Positions 16,720 through 26,488 of a DNA stretch of 64,000 bases are shown here, piece after piece. Numbering within the stretch: the first letter of the stretch is position 1; every line of letters begins with the position of its first letter. A program made the position numbers and the translations under genes. Origin of the DNA: Nitrospinaceae bacterium. Lineage in GTDB: Bacteria; Nitrospinota; Nitrospinia; Nitrospinales; Nitrospinaceae. The notes under the pieces are model-generated. The model searched no databases. It saw only the letters and a program-made list of their open reading frames with translations, and was not told the DNA's origin. The stretch lies in NCBI GenBank assembly GCA_029261535.1, contig JAJDBF010000011.1, positions 62,001-126,000 of the forward strand, given 5' to 3'.

Positions 16720-18531
16720 TTAGGTCCTGGATGTCCTTTTAGCCGAGCAGGCTTCCGAGGCATTTTGAGTTGAGCGAATGGGTTTGAAAAATTTTTGGAC
16801 ATAAACTTCCTTGAACCCACCCGCGCCTTTAGCAGTATTTATTATACCAACGATTTCAAAGTCTGTACTCAGATTTGCGCCAAAACTCTGGAGGATATTT
16901 GGTGAAACTTTTCTGGGGCCTTCAGGCTCGATTAATAACCATGCGGTTGCAAGCTCCTTACACGATAATTTTTTTAACATCATAATTGCCAATGCTTCAC
17001 TTCCGGGGTAACCGCCGACCGTCCACGGTTGTCCAATATTTTTTGCTCCTATTGCATAAAGAATTCCTGGCGATTTGCCTGTCAAATCGATCATGGGGGT
17101 TGCCTGAATGAACCCGGCTTGGCGCGAAACTTTTACTGCCGCCTGAATATAATTTGCAAAGTCTTTGGAAAGAACCAATGTAGAGCCAGGTTTTCCAAAT
17201 GTAACTCGTTGGTCATTTAAATGGAGGGGTTGCGTCTGCCGGTAGGGTTTTTGAAATCCGTTATGGACTTGCACGACCGATATCAACTGAACCGAAAGAC
17301 CTAGTGATAAAAGTAATGGAGAAAGTTTTAGATGAGGAGCCAGGGGAACCAAAAAAACAAGGCCTGAAAATACCCAGAAAATTCCGGCCGAAGCCGCCGA
17401 AGCCCAGTAATTATTTCCTGTCCCGAAAGCATAAACAAATGGAAAAATAAAGAAGGTCAAGGCCAACGCCCAATGGGGCTGTGACATCTTGAAAGGTCCT
17501 TTCTTGCGGTAAAAAATGTAGCCAACAATCAACGTAGCGATGGGGATAGAACCAATATAGAGGCCCTGAAATCTATCCGGGAAAATTGTTTCCTGGGTGG
17601 TCTCAATCAAAATGGAAAGGCAGGACAACTCAATGAGAATTGAAAGAGAGGCGGCGAAAATCACCCAATGGGTTTTGATCGACTGGGAATAGTAAGCCGA
17701 AAGGAAAAAGGCAACCGTGCATCCGAAAATAAAAAAAAGCGAGCCAAGGCTGAAATAAAAAAAATCTAAACGAAACAAACTTCCATGTCCCCCTGCCTGG
17801 AGTATTTTATACATTTCTGCTCCAGCTTTTAGCCGATTGACAAAGGTGAAAATTGAACCATCTATGATCAAGGCAGAAAGAATTATAAAACTCAAGGCGA
17901 TCAGAATGGGGGTCACCAATGAACTTGTTTTAAGTTTTCTGGCAAACCATAAATAAAATATCATGACCACTGCAATAGCGGCGGCGGTCGTCGGTTTTGC
18001 CATAAAGGCCAACCAACCCCCTGCTCCGATCAAAAACAAACCTGAAAAACTTTTTTCAAACAGGAAAAGGCCGATGGCGACAATCAGGAGGGATTGTAAA
18101 GCCAGTCGATTGTAACTTGGAGTCGCCAGCCATAAATCCTGATGAACTAGCGAAGCCGCGGCAGTCGCCGCAATGGCTGAAGAAATTACTATTCGATAAA
18201 TTCGAGTCAGAGGTTGACCCGCAAAAACAGTTTTTAAAAATATATCTCCCAGAGCCCAGGACAGGCAAAAGGTAATTAGAAAGTTTGTTTGTCTTATAGC
18301 GGCAACATCGCCGCCAAATAGTTGATACAAGGGATGGTAAATGAAACCAAACTGAGTGGCGGAAACGGGGTAAATGAAAGGGTTCGACATCCATGCGAGG
18401 TAAAAACCTTCATCTGTAAAATCGATCCCGTATCGGCTGTATTCCCATACCCAGCTAATAGTAAGTCCAGTGCAAATAATTGAAAAAAGAATAATTATTT
18501 TTTGAGAGAAAATAGTAATTCGCGTATTCAA
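16720..18531 (-). CDS. Polytopic membrane protein, GT-C (ArnT/PMT-like) candidate
   Basis: The 603-residue product has an N-terminal membrane helix, then DFTDEGFYLAWMSNP near 36-50, and about ten further hydrophobic segments up to residue 420. A soluble C-terminal part of about 170 residues follows. The acidic DE pair in the first outer loop is the hallmark of GT-C transferases that use polyprenyl-phosphate sugars (GT39/GT83 type). Specific family membership is not certain. It starts with TTG at 18531: an in-frame TAA lies a few codons upstream and no ATG is nearby. It precedes the split transketolase by 14 bases. It may transfer a sugar made by the downstream genes to glycan in the periplasm. 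Confidence 0.72.
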   Translation of the reverse strand: MNTRITIFSQKIIILFSIICTGLTISWVWEYSRYGIDFTDEGFYLAWMSNPFIYPVSATQFGFIYHPLYQLFGGDVAAIRQTNFLITFCLSWALGDIFLKTVFAGQPLTRIYRIVISSAIAATAAASLVHQDLWLATPSYNRLALQSLLIVAIGLFLFEKSFSGLFLIGAGGWLAFMAKPTTAAAIAVVMIFYLWFARKLKTSSLVTPILIALSFIILSALIIDGSIFTFVNRLKAGAEMYKILQAGGHGSLFRLDFFYFSLGSLFFIFGCTVAFFLSAYYSQSIKTHWVIFAASLSILIELSCLSILIETTQETIFPDRFQGLYIGSIPIATLIVGYIFYRKKGPFKMSQPHWALALTFFIFPFVYAFGTGNNYWASAASAGIFWVFSGLVFLVPLAPHLKLSPLLLSLGLSVQLISVVQVHNGFQKPYRQTQPLHLNDQRVTFGKPGSTLVLSKDFANYIQAAVKVSRQAGFIQATPMIDLTGKSPGILYAIGAKNIGQPWTVGGYPGSEALAIMMLKKLSCKELATAWLLIEPEGPRKVSPNILQSFGANLSTDFEIVGIINTAKGAGGFKEVYVQKFFKPIRSTQNASEACSAKRTSRT

Positions 18532-18618
18532 TGGGTTGTATTCATTTTAAAGTGTTTGATGAGATAAACAGGCGCGAAGTTCCAATTGTTTCTTTATCGA
18601 TTTGGTAAAAATAAATCG

Positions 18619-18642
18619 GCTTGGAGGGGCCTCGCCTCCAGC
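18619..18642 (-). terminator. Possible hairpin terminator after the flippase gene
   Basis: In the 240-base gap between the flippase and the next gene, GCTTGGAGG (18619-18627) pairs with CCTCCAGC (18635-18642) around a seven-base loop. Read on the minus strand it is followed within a few bases by an AT-rich run containing ATTTATTTTT. It could stop or attenuate transcription from the flippase gene. The U-run is not immediate, so this is weak. Confidence 0.3.
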
Positions 18643-18782
18643 TTTCCTGTAATAACCATAACAGATTCATGCGTATTGGAAAGCAGGATACGCTCAAAAA
18701 GAAAAAGCACGGGAGGTCTTGGTACGCCTCTGCCACAAACAACTGCGCATGAGGGGAGGAAGATTGATGTCGTTTAAGATTA

Positions 18783-20273
18783 TTAATCTTTTTGTTGGGC
18801 GGATGTCGGCTTGGCGAGCAGTTGCGGGATACTCATGGTGAGGCGAAAATAAAAAGTGAAGTCTTTTTTGACAATATAGCCCAGTGCCAGAACTGTGAAT
18901 AGGGAAACAGTCAGTTTGATTAAAAAATGTGTCAACGGTTGGGTCCAGGTTAATCGGGATATAAAAACAGAAAACGTCAGGCAGAAGAAAAACGCCAGGC
19001 TGATTTTACCGTAATCCCATTGAAACGGTTCGTGTGGCTGACCGAGTTTGCCAATGATTATGGTCAGGATTAATTGCGAGAGTAGAGTGGCGATGGCGGC
19101 TCCTATCATGCCATATACAGGTATCAGAAAATAATTAAGCCCGACGTTGGCCAGAGCACCTGAGATGGTTCCCGCTGAGACCCATTTAGTAGCTTCCTTA
19201 TTGAACATTAATATATTGACCAGTACATAATAGATACCTCGCAGGACAAAACCAAAAGCGACAAACGGGACTATAAGGTAAGCTGAATGGAATGGTTCCG
19301 CAGTGAACAGTTGTAAAACTTCTTGGGAAAAAAGAGAAACCAGAGTTCCAAATAAACAATATCCACCGATGAGAGTCATGCCATTGGATTTCAGCTCATC
19401 AAGTGAATGTGCCTTATTTTCTTCAAGCGTTTCCATGGCTACTGGAACGTAGGCACGGTTGATGCTGTCTGTCACAATGGTGATGGTGGTTCCGAGGAGA
19501 AAACCAATATGGTAAATGCCAGCAGAGCTTGCACTTATCATCGAGTTTAGAAAAAATTTATCGGTTACTACCATAATTTGTGCTGACAGATTGTGGGGTA
19601 GCAAAGGTAGGCTGTATCGGAGGGCTTTTTTAAACAGATTCCACCGGAACACCCACGTGAAATCTTTTTTGAAATTCGTCAGGGTTATCAGGAAAAAAAG
19701 AATCGAGGTGACCAGGGTGGCAAATAAAGGTCCTTCCGCTTTCCAGCCCAGGAATACCACGAGGGTCAGCATCAGCGTCAATTGGATAATGAGTTGGGAT
19801 ATCGAAAATATGGCGTAATTCCTGGACTTGCCCCGGGCTTGAAGGGTGGAAAGAAAAACCTGGAAAAAAGGTTGAAAAAAAAGGGTGACAATTCCAATAG
19901 TAAAAAAGGGCCAAAAAGGAATATCCCCCATGACTGGTTTTAAGATAAAGGGCCCCGCTACCAGCAAGAAAAAACATCCTGCCAGAGAAAAAAACAGCAT
20001 CGCACAAACCATGGTTCCCCAGAATTCACGCAAGGTTTCAGGGTCTTCCCGGTAATCAAAATAAAACCGGTTGATAGAGGATGGGGGCATTGACCAGGTG
20101 AAAATTATCGACAGGAATCCGCTCAACGTGGTGACCACCGCCAGGATGCCATAGTCGTCTGGTGTCAGGTAGTGGGTGTAGACAGGCAGGAGGAAAAACG
20201 AAATGCCTCTTTGCAGAAGGTTGGCAGCGGTGTAAACGAAAGAGGTCCGACCCAGTTTTTGTGTGGGTGTCAT
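18783..20273 (-). CDS. Oligosaccharide flippase, Wzx/PST family
   Basis: The 496-residue integral membrane protein has about 12-14 predicted helices evenly spread over its length, and starts with a typical TSFVYTAANLLQRGISFFLLPVYTHYLTPDDYG segment spanning residues 10-42. That opening and the length are characteristic of the polysaccharide transporter family of the MOP superfamily. It would flip undecaprenyl-diphosphate-linked repeat units to the periplasmic side, feeding the polymerase/ligase encoded at 28725-30434. The gene lies 60 bases downstream of the UDP-glucuronate 4-epimerase-like gene on the same strand. Confidence 0.9.
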   Translation of the reverse strand: MTPTQKLGRTSFVYTAANLLQRGISFFLLPVYTHYLTPDDYGILAVVTTLSGFLSIIFTWSMPPSSINRFYFDYREDPETLREFWGTMVCAMLFFSLAGCFFLLVAGPFILKPVMGDIPFWPFFTIGIVTLFFQPFFQVFLSTLQARGKSRNYAIFSISQLIIQLTLMLTLVVFLGWKAEGPLFATLVTSILFFLITLTNFKKDFTWVFRWNLFKKALRYSLPLLPHNLSAQIMVVTDKFFLNSMISASSAGIYHIGFLLGTTITIVTDSINRAYVPVAMETLEENKAHSLDELKSNGMTLIGGYCLFGTLVSLFSQEVLQLFTAEPFHSAYLIVPFVAFGFVLRGIYYVLVNILMFNKEATKWVSAGTISGALANVGLNYFLIPVYGMIGAAIATLLSQLILTIIIGKLGQPHEPFQWDYGKISLAFFFCLTFSVFISRLTWTQPLTHFLIKLTVSLFTVLALGYIVKKDFTFYFRLTMSIPQLLAKPTSAQQKD

Positions 20274-20333
20274 GGCAGGCGAAAGACCGAGGCAGTTGAA
20301 GTTTGGGGTCGGGTATTTAAAATAGCAGATGCC

Positions 20334-21347
20334 TCAGGCACGGGTTTTATAATAGTCTAGGTACCAGGCGACGAATTGTTTGATGCCATAAGGCACGTCA
20401 TATTTTGGACGGTAGCCAAACTGTTCCTTGAGGTCCGAGATATCCGCGTGGTTTTTCGGAATGTCTCCCGGTTGCATGGGCAAGTGGTTGATGGTGGCTT
20501 TGCGACCGAGGTTTTTCTCAAGCTCTCCTATAAAAGTCATCAAGGGAACCGGATGGCTACAGCCGATGTTGTAGACCCGGTAGGGTGCGCTGGAGGTGGA
20601 GGGATCCGGGTGCGACGCATCCCAGTCGGGGGTAGGCGTGGCCGGGGTTTGCATCACCCGTATGATGCCTTCCACGATATCGTCGATGTAGGTGAAGTCG
20701 CGGGTCATCTCCCCCCGGTTGTAAACATCTATGGGCTTTCCTTCCAGAATATTTTTGGTGAAGATGAACAGGGCCATGTCCGGCCTTCCCCAGGGGCCGT
20801 AAGCCGTGAAAAAACGCAAACCTGAAACGGGCGTGCGGAACAGATGGGCGTAGCTGTGCGCCATCAGTTCGTTGGCTTTTTTGGTGGCACCGTACAAGGC
20901 CAGCGGATGGTTGGCAGGATCACTCGCCGCAAAGGGCATCTGGCTGTTGAGCCCGTAAACCGAACTCGATGAGGCGTAAACAAGATGCGGTACTTCGTGA
21001 TGCCGGCATCCTTCCAGAATATTCAGGAAGCCGGTCACATTGCTGTCGATGTAGTCGTGCGGATGAGTCAGTGAGTGCCGCACCCCGGCCTGCGCTCCCA
21101 GATGGATCACGCGTTCAAAGGCGGCATTTTTAAATATCGTTGTTATCGCAGAGCGGTCTTCCAGATGCTCCTGTTCGAACGCGAAACTGGAATAATTTCT
21201 AAGCAGGGCGAGCCGATCCTTTTTTAGCTGAACATCGTAATAGGCGTTCAGGTTGTCGAGCCCGACCACTTCATGACCGTCCTCCAGAAGTCGTCGGGTG
21301 GTATGAAAACCGATGAACCCTGCTGTTCCTGTTACGAGTAGTTTCAT
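20334..21347 (-). CDS. UDP-glucuronate 4-epimerase-like SDR
   Basis: The 337-residue extended SDR has the NAD-binding GTAGFIG at 7-13, followed by GLDNLNAYYDVQLKKDRL at 29-46. That YYD-LK-RL signature is typical of UDP-GlcA 4-epimerases (LspL/Cap1J type) and separates them from plain GalE. The catalytic motif is YGATK near 148-152, with the upstream Ser cluster SSSSVYG. The C-terminal half shows FTYIDDIVEGI and the usual PGDIPKNHADIS segment. It would interconvert UDP-GlcA and UDP-GalA, or act on a HexNAc analogue in this cluster. It heads the minus-strand unit containing the flippase and is divergent from the WbpM-like gene. Confidence 0.9.
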   Translation of the reverse strand: MKLLVTGTAGFIGFHTTRRLLEDGHEVVGLDNLNAYYDVQLKKDRLALLRNYSSFAFEQEHLEDRSAITTIFKNAAFERVIHLGAQAGVRHSLTHPHDYIDSNVTGFLNILEGCRHHEVPHLVYASSSSVYGLNSQMPFAASDPANHPLALYGATKKANELMAHSYAHLFRTPVSGLRFFTAYGPWGRPDMALFIFTKNILEGKPIDVYNRGEMTRDFTYIDDIVEGIIRVMQTPATPTPDWDASHPDPSTSSAPYRVYNIGCSHPVPLMTFIGELEKNLGRKATINHLPMQPGDIPKNHADISDLKEQFGYRPKYDVPYGIKQFVAWYLDYYKTRA

Positions 21348-21583
21348 GGTCGAATTAAAGTGGGGATAACTGCAAGGTTTTCAACGTCATGTGGAAACCT
21401 GGCGAGGAAGGGAAAAGACAGTTGAAATCACTGGAATTATATCAAATTTAAGGCATAATAATCATGGAAAATGAGGGGTGGGGATGGGGGGCCAGATCAG
21501 GTTCCGGTAGCGGGATGCCCGAATCACCCCTGAAGTTCATCTGAAGAAAGATGTGACCACGACCACCGCTATTCAGCCAGTTC

Positions 21584-21612
21584 TTGATTTTCGCTCACCT
21601 TGTCGGTATTAA
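21584..21612 (+). promoter_or_regulatory. Candidate sigma-70 promoter for the WbpM-like gene
   Basis: TTGATT (21584-21589) and TATTAA (21607-21612) are separated by 17 bases and lie 28 bases upstream of the ATG at 21640. Each box matches four of six consensus bases. The gap between the divergent genes at 21347 and 21640 is otherwise G-rich and empty. Confidence 0.4.
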
Positions 21613-21639
21613 AACCGGAACAACAGGAATAATGTTTAC

Positions 21640-23562
21640 ATGCGTCAAAATCCCTTGAGAATTTTTTTGTTAAAACCCCACCGTGCCTGGTTACTTTTTT
21701 TGGATTTAGGGTTTTCGGCGGCGGCTCTTTATCTGGCATTTTTTCTGCGCTTCGATGGACAGATTCCTGCCCATGAATTACTTGTGTTCAACACCGTCCT
21801 GCCCTTTCTCCTGGCATCAAGAGCCGTATGCCTGATCTATCTTGGTTTCTACAACCGATTCTGGGAGTACTACAGCATCGAAGACCTGTTGCAGATCGTA
21901 AAGGGTGTATTGTTAAGCTCCCTGATCGCCGTAGCAGTATTATTTTTCTACAACCGTGCTTTCCAAACCCCGCGTTCCATTTTGGTGATCGAATCTATTA
22001 TAGCAGTCACCCTTCTTGGTGGCTCCCGATTGCTTTGGCGATTCTGGACAGAACGCAAAAAGAAAATCAGTCAATCATCAACCGGGTGCAACACGCTGGT
22101 CATTGGTGCGGGAGATACCGGAGCGTATCTGCTCAAATACCTGAAAAGGTTTTCTTCGCATTATCGCGTTTGCTGTTTTATCGATCGCGATCCGTCCAAA
22201 TGGAACAGCCGGTTGATGGGGCTCAAGGTTTTGGGGGGAATGGAAAAATTACCGGACATCATTCAGGAATTTGAAATCAAGGAAGTGCTGGTGGCGATCA
22301 GCCAGATAGACTCGGATGATCTGAGTAAAATTGTCGGTCGCTGTCAGACACTGGGGGTGCAATGCAAGCTGGCCACTTCGGTGAAAGACGTTTCTTCCCA
22401 GGATATTCACATCAACCATATTCGCAATATTGAAATCAGCGATCTGCTGGGGCGCGAGGCGGTATCGCTGGATCTGCAGGCCATTCAGGAAATGTTCAAT
22501 GGCAAAACTGTTCTCGTGACCGGGGCCGGAGGGTCGATCGGTTCAGAACTTTGTTCGCAGATTCTGGAATACAATCCTGACCGGCTCATCATGGTTGATA
22601 AGGGAGAAAATTATTTATACGATCTCAACCTGAAAGTAAAACTTGAGACTCAGGGCACGGAAACCCATTGCGTGTTTGCCTCGGTGACCAATCAAAAGAA
22701 AATGGAAAGTGTGTTTCGCGAGTACCGCCCGGACATGGTATTTCATGCGGCCGCGCACAAACATGTGCCGCTAATGGAAGACAATGTCGACGAAGCCATC
22801 CACAATAATATTTTTGGAACCCATACCTGTTCCGAGCTTTCCGAGCGGTTTGGGGTCGAACGGTTTGTTCTGGTGTCGACCGACAAGGTGGTCAACCCTA
22901 CCAGCATCATGGGGATGACCAAAAATATCTGCGAGAAAATCCTGCAATTCAAATCCTCCAGCGAGGAAACCCGTTTCATCACCGTCCGGTTCGGAAATGT
23001 TCTGGGGAGTAACGGTAGCGTGGTGCGCCTGTTCAAAAGCCAGATCGAAAGTGGCGGACCCGTGACCATCACTCATCCCGATATGGAACGGTTCTTCATG
23101 CTAATTCCAGAGGCGGCGCAATTGATTCTGCAAGCGGCATCGCTGGGCGAGGGCGGGGAGATTTTTCTGCTCGACATGGGAAAACCGGTCAAGATTGTTG
23201 ACCTGGCGAAACGAATGATCCGATTGTCGGGCTTCATTCCCGGAAAGGATATGGAAATCCAGTATGTGGGTTTACGCCCAGGGGAAAAACTTTACGAGGA
23301 ACTGGTTGCCGATGGCGAAGAGGAACGCCCGACCCGCCATAAAAAAATCAAGCGCGTCATCCCGCCTTGTCGGGCAGATCAGAAATTTATTGAGCAGATG
23401 AATCAACTGTGCGGCGATGTTGGAACAGCTACACTGGAGACGCTGGAATCTAATTTAAAGAGTCTGGTGAAAAGCAGTGGGTCCAGAATCATGGAAATCG
23501 ACCCGGTTTTGCTCAAGGATGATCCACCATCGGGACCCACATCCAACAATCCCCTCGGTTAA
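21640..23562 (+). CDS. Membrane-bound UDP-HexNAc 4,6-dehydratase, WbpM/CapD family
   Basis: The 640-residue protein has four N-terminal membrane helices (about 17-38, 50-70, 88-105, 115-133). A first Rossmann domain follows with GAGDTGAYLL at 156-165, then the catalytic SDR domain with TGAGGSIGS at 294-302. The active site is STDK at 413-416 and MxxxK at 424/428, the Met replacing the usual Tyr as in WbpM and FlaA1-type enzymes. It converts UDP-GlcNAc to the 4-keto-6-deoxy intermediate for QuiNAc/FucNAc-type sugars. Full family length. It is one of the few plus-strand genes in the polysaccharide block and has its own candidate promoter. Confidence 0.93.
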   Translation: MRQNPLRIFLLKPHRAWLLFLDLGFSAAALYLAFFLRFDGQIPAHELLVFNTVLPFLLASRAVCLIYLGFYNRFWEYYSIEDLLQIVKGVLLSSLIAVAVLFFYNRAFQTPRSILVIESIIAVTLLGGSRLLWRFWTERKKKISQSSTGCNTLVIGAGDTGAYLLKYLKRFSSHYRVCCFIDRDPSKWNSRLMGLKVLGGMEKLPDIIQEFEIKEVLVAISQIDSDDLSKIVGRCQTLGVQCKLATSVKDVSSQDIHINHIRNIEISDLLGREAVSLDLQAIQEMFNGKTVLVTGAGGSIGSELCSQILEYNPDRLIMVDKGENYLYDLNLKVKLETQGTETHCVFASVTNQKKMESVFREYRPDMVFHAAAHKHVPLMEDNVDEAIHNNIFGTHTCSELSERFGVERFVLVSTDKVVNPTSIMGMTKNICEKILQFKSSSEETRFITVRFGNVLGSNGSVVRLFKSQIESGGPVTITHPDMERFFMLIPEAAQLILQAASLGEGGEIFLLDMGKPVKIVDLAKRMIRLSGFIPGKDMEIQYVGLRPGEKLYEELVADGEEERPTRHKKIKRVIPPCRADQKFIEQMNQLCGDVGTATLETLESNLKSLVKSSGSRIMEIDPVLLKDDPPSGPTSNNPLG

Positions 23563-23650
23563 ATATTCCCACCTGCGGGTTGCGTTGCCCTTCTCAAAAT
23601 ATAAAATATTTTAACGTCCCTGAAATTAAATTTTTGAACGGAAAAAAGAA

Positions 23651-25150
23651 TCATTCAGGGGGGCTCTCCTGACGGTTTCCAGCATGGTCCACATAGCCAT
23701 GAAGCGTGGCAGGATTGCCGTAAACCAGGCCATGGTCAGGAACATCCCGGGTGACCACAGCGCCCGCACCGATGAAGGCATTTTCGCCGATGGTGATTCC
23801 ACAGAGCAGAGTTGCGTTCGCACCAAGAGTCGCCCCCTTTTTCACCAGCGTTTTTTTGAACTCATGTTTGCGGGAGATGGCACTGCGTGGGTTGATGACA
23901 TTGGTGAAGACCAGGGAGGGGCCGCAAAATACTTCATCTTCAAGAGTGACTCCTTCATACACGGAAACATTGTTCTGGATTTTTACTCTTTTCCCGATCC
24001 TTGCATTGGGACCGATAACAACATTCTGTCCAATCGAACAGTTTTCTCCGACGACTGAATTTTTTAAAATGTGAGAGAAGTGCCAGATTTTTGTTCCTCG
24101 ACCGATCTCACACCCTTCATCCACCACACTGGTTTCATGAACGAAAAATTCGGTGTCGGAGTCATTATTAAGGTTCTCCAGGTCAAGACTTTGCTGACAT
24201 CTTTGAAGCACGGAAAGCACTCGCACAGCTTCTTCTCCCGTGGTGTGAAATGATTCACCTTGCATTGAATTGAGAAATGCCTGGCATTCATTTTTCAGAG
24301 GCTCTTCCCAGGTGTCGGTCAGGTCCACCGCCGTGCCTTCTTTTGTCTCCGGAACCGGAATGCCCTCGCGCCACAGGATATTATGCGGGTACACCATGAT
24401 CTTCTGATCCACTGGTGCCGTGTCGTCGAAGGTCACCATTTTGCGATCGCCAACGATGACCAGTTTTTGCTCTTTGAACGGGTGCAACCAGGAAACAAAA
24501 ATGTGGGCCGATACGCCGCTCGGGAATTTCATGTGAGTGATGGTCGTGTCTGCAATATCAGGATGTAAAATATTACTGCCGACAGCCCAGACGGAATCCG
24601 GTTCTTCGTGGACAAGCGACAGAATTACCGAGATATCGTGCGGCGCGAATGACCACAAAATATTTTCCTCCCGCCGGAATTTACCAAGGGCCAGGCGGTT
24701 GGAATAAATGTATTGCAGGCGCCCGAGTTCCCCTTGCGCCAGCATTTCCTTGATTTTTATAATTGCCGAATGGTAATGCAGGATGTGCCCTACAAACAAT
24801 ATTCGCTGTTGGGTTTTGGCAAGTGCTGTTAATTCCAGACCTTCTTCTGCCGTGAGTGCCAGAGGTTTTTCAACGAACACATGTTTGCCAGCAAGTAGCG
24901 CGTCTCGCGTCATCGAATAGTGATGGACGGCGGGTGTCGCAATGACGACCGAGTCAATGTTTTGCTGATTGAGCACTTCTGCGAAGGAGGTCGTGATGGT
25001 GACGTGGGGATATTTTTTTCTTTTACGTGCGCAAATCTCTTCCGATGGATCACAGATAACGCTGAGGACACCCAACTCATTAAACACGCGGGCAAGATTT
25101 TTCCCCCAGTAACCGGCACCCACCAGCGCAACATTTATGGATGAATTCAT
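23651..25150 (-). CDS. Fusion of Gfo/Idh/MocA dehydrogenase (WbpB-like) and left-handed beta-helix N-acetyltransferase (WbpD-like)
   Basis: The protein has 499 residues. Residues 1-330 form an NAD-dependent oxidoreductase: GAGYWGKN at 11-18, the catalytic EKP at 94-96, and [10 protein letters not shown] at 121-130. Residues 335-490 are hexapeptide-repeat coils ([33 protein letters not shown], and so on) ending with [19 protein letters not shown], the LbH fold of WbpD/WlbB-type 3-N-acetyltransferases. In P. aeruginosa, WbpB oxidises C3 of UDP-GlcNAcA and WbpD acetylates the 3-amino sugar made by WbpE; here the two steps are on one chain. The frame is continuous. It is convergent with the WbpM-like gene and downstream of CapE. 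Confidence 0.92.
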   Translation of the reverse strand: MNSSINVALVGAGYWGKNLARVFNELGVLSVICDPSEEICARKRKKYPHVTITTSFAEVLNQQNIDSVVIATPAVHHYSMTRDALLAGKHVFVEKPLALTAEEGLELTALAKTQQRILFVGHILHYHSAIIKIKEMLAQGELGRLQYIYSNRLALGKFRREENILWSFAPHDISVILSLVHEEPDSVWAVGSNILHPDIADTTITHMKFPSGVSAHIFVSWLHPFKEQKLVIVGDRKMVTFDDTAPVDQKIMVYPHNILWREGIPVPETKEGTAVDLTDTWEEPLKNECQAFLNSMQGESFHTTGEEAVRVLSVLQRCQQSLDLENLNNDSDTEFFVHETSVVDEGCEIGRGTKIWHFSHILKNSVVGENCSIGQNVVIGPNARIGKRVKIQNNVSVYEGVTLEDEVFCGPSLVFTNVINPRSAISRKHEFKKTLVKKGATLGANATLLCGITIGENAFIGAGAVVTRDVPDHGLVYGNPATLHGYVDHAGNRQESPPE

Positions 25151-25377
25151 AGGGAAAGGTGGAAGTTAAGGGTGTTCGATTGAGACGGGCGCAAATGAAA
25201 CCTGGATTCAAAAAAATAAAACTTGCCGGGAGTTATTTAAAAATACCTGGATAACCTTGCGTGACCTGGTTTGTTTGTTGTTTTGAGGCCTCTCGATCAA
25301 TATAGCGAAATTAGTAAAAGGACACAACCGTTTCTCCTTCAGGGTTGACTTGGAATTAAGATAGGTTGCGGGGGCCG

Positions 25378-26400
25378 TTATCCCAGTCCCATCTCTTTCA
25401 GACTGGCCTGGATTTCCGGTTGGGTCAGCAGTAATTTTTCGATTTCTTCAATCGATAACTGCTCTGCAATTTGCGATGAATAATCATTGAGATCGGATCG
25501 GGCGGGCTCCCCTTGCGTGAGGTATTTTTCGTAATTCAGATCGCGGGTGTCCATGGTGATACGATAAAAACTTCCCATGTCTTCCGAGCGGCTCAGTTCA
25601 TCCTGATTCGCCAGAGTCTCGTGCATCTTTTCACTATGGCGCATACCAATGACCTCTACCGGGTTGGTCGCCTTGAATACCCGCTTGACCGCTTCCACCA
25701 GCGTATTCAAATCTGATGCTGAAGCCTTGCGAATAAAGAGATCACCCTGCCGCCCATGGGCGAAGGCAAACTCGACCAGTTCAATGGCATCTTCAAGGGT
25801 CATCAAAAACCGGGTCATGCTGGGTTCGGTTACAGTGAGGGGCTTGCCCGCGCGGATTTGTTTGACGAACAGCGGCACCACCGATCCGCGCGAGTGAATC
25901 ACGTTGCCGTAGCGCACGCAGGTGATCACCGTGTCATCGGGTTTGAGTTCGCGCGAAGCCGCTTGCGCAACTTTTTCCATCAACGCTTTGCTCATGCCCA
26001 TGGTGTTGACCGGGTACACTGCTTTGTCCGTGCTCAGGCACACCAGCGACCGAACACCATGCGCCACCGCCGAGGCAATCACGTTGCGGCTTCCAATCAC
26101 GTTGGTCTTGACCGCTTCCATCGGAAAAAATTCGCAGGACGGTACCTGCTTCAACGCCGCCGCATGGAACACGAGGTCGACATCCCGCATGGCCTCATCG
26201 AGACTTTGACGCTCGCGAATGTCTCCCAGAAAAAATTTCAGGCGCGGATTGTTGAGGTTGACCCGCATGGCATCCTGCTTGGTCTCATCCCGACTGAATA
26301 TGCGGATCTCCCGGCAATCTTTTTTCAGCAGATAATGCACCATCTGGTTGCCAAAGGAGCCGGTCCCTCCGGTGATCAGTATTGTTTTACCGTCAAACAT
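25378..26400 (-). CDS. capE: UDP-GlcNAc 4,6-dehydratase/5-epimerase, CapE/FnlA family
   Basis: The 340-residue soluble SDR has GGTGSFG at 11-17 and the active-site stretch STDKAVYPVNTMGMSK at 123-138, with Met134 and Lys138 replacing the Tyr/Lys pair. VRYGNVIHSRGSV follows, typical of CapE/FnlA. These catalyse the first steps from UDP-GlcNAc to UDP-L-FucNAc (dehydration and C5 epimerisation). It is 88 bases downstream of rmlD and two genes away from CapF, the second enzyme of the same route. The C-terminal tail (EQLSIEEIEKLLLTQPEI) is longer than a bare SDR and is also seen in CapE proteins. Confidence 0.92.
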   Translation of the reverse strand: MFDGKTILITGGTGSFGNQMVHYLLKKDCREIRIFSRDETKQDAMRVNLNNPRLKFFLGDIRERQSLDEAMRDVDLVFHAAALKQVPSCEFFPMEAVKTNVIGSRNVIASAVAHGVRSLVCLSTDKAVYPVNTMGMSKALMEKVAQAASRELKPDDTVITCVRYGNVIHSRGSVVPLFVKQIRAGKPLTVTEPSMTRFLMTLEDAIELVEFAFAHGRQGDLFIRKASASDLNTLVEAVKRVFKATNPVEVIGMRHSEKMHETLANQDELSRSEDMGSFYRITMDTRDLNYEKYLTQGEPARSDLNDYSSQIAEQLSIEEIEKLLLTQPEIQASLKEMGLG

Positions 26401-26488
26401 GCAGACCCTCCTGCGCTGGTTTATTTTGATGTTGGACGCTTAACATGCCTATCGAGAATCCTGAGTGATTCCTTGATGTTTTTTCGGA

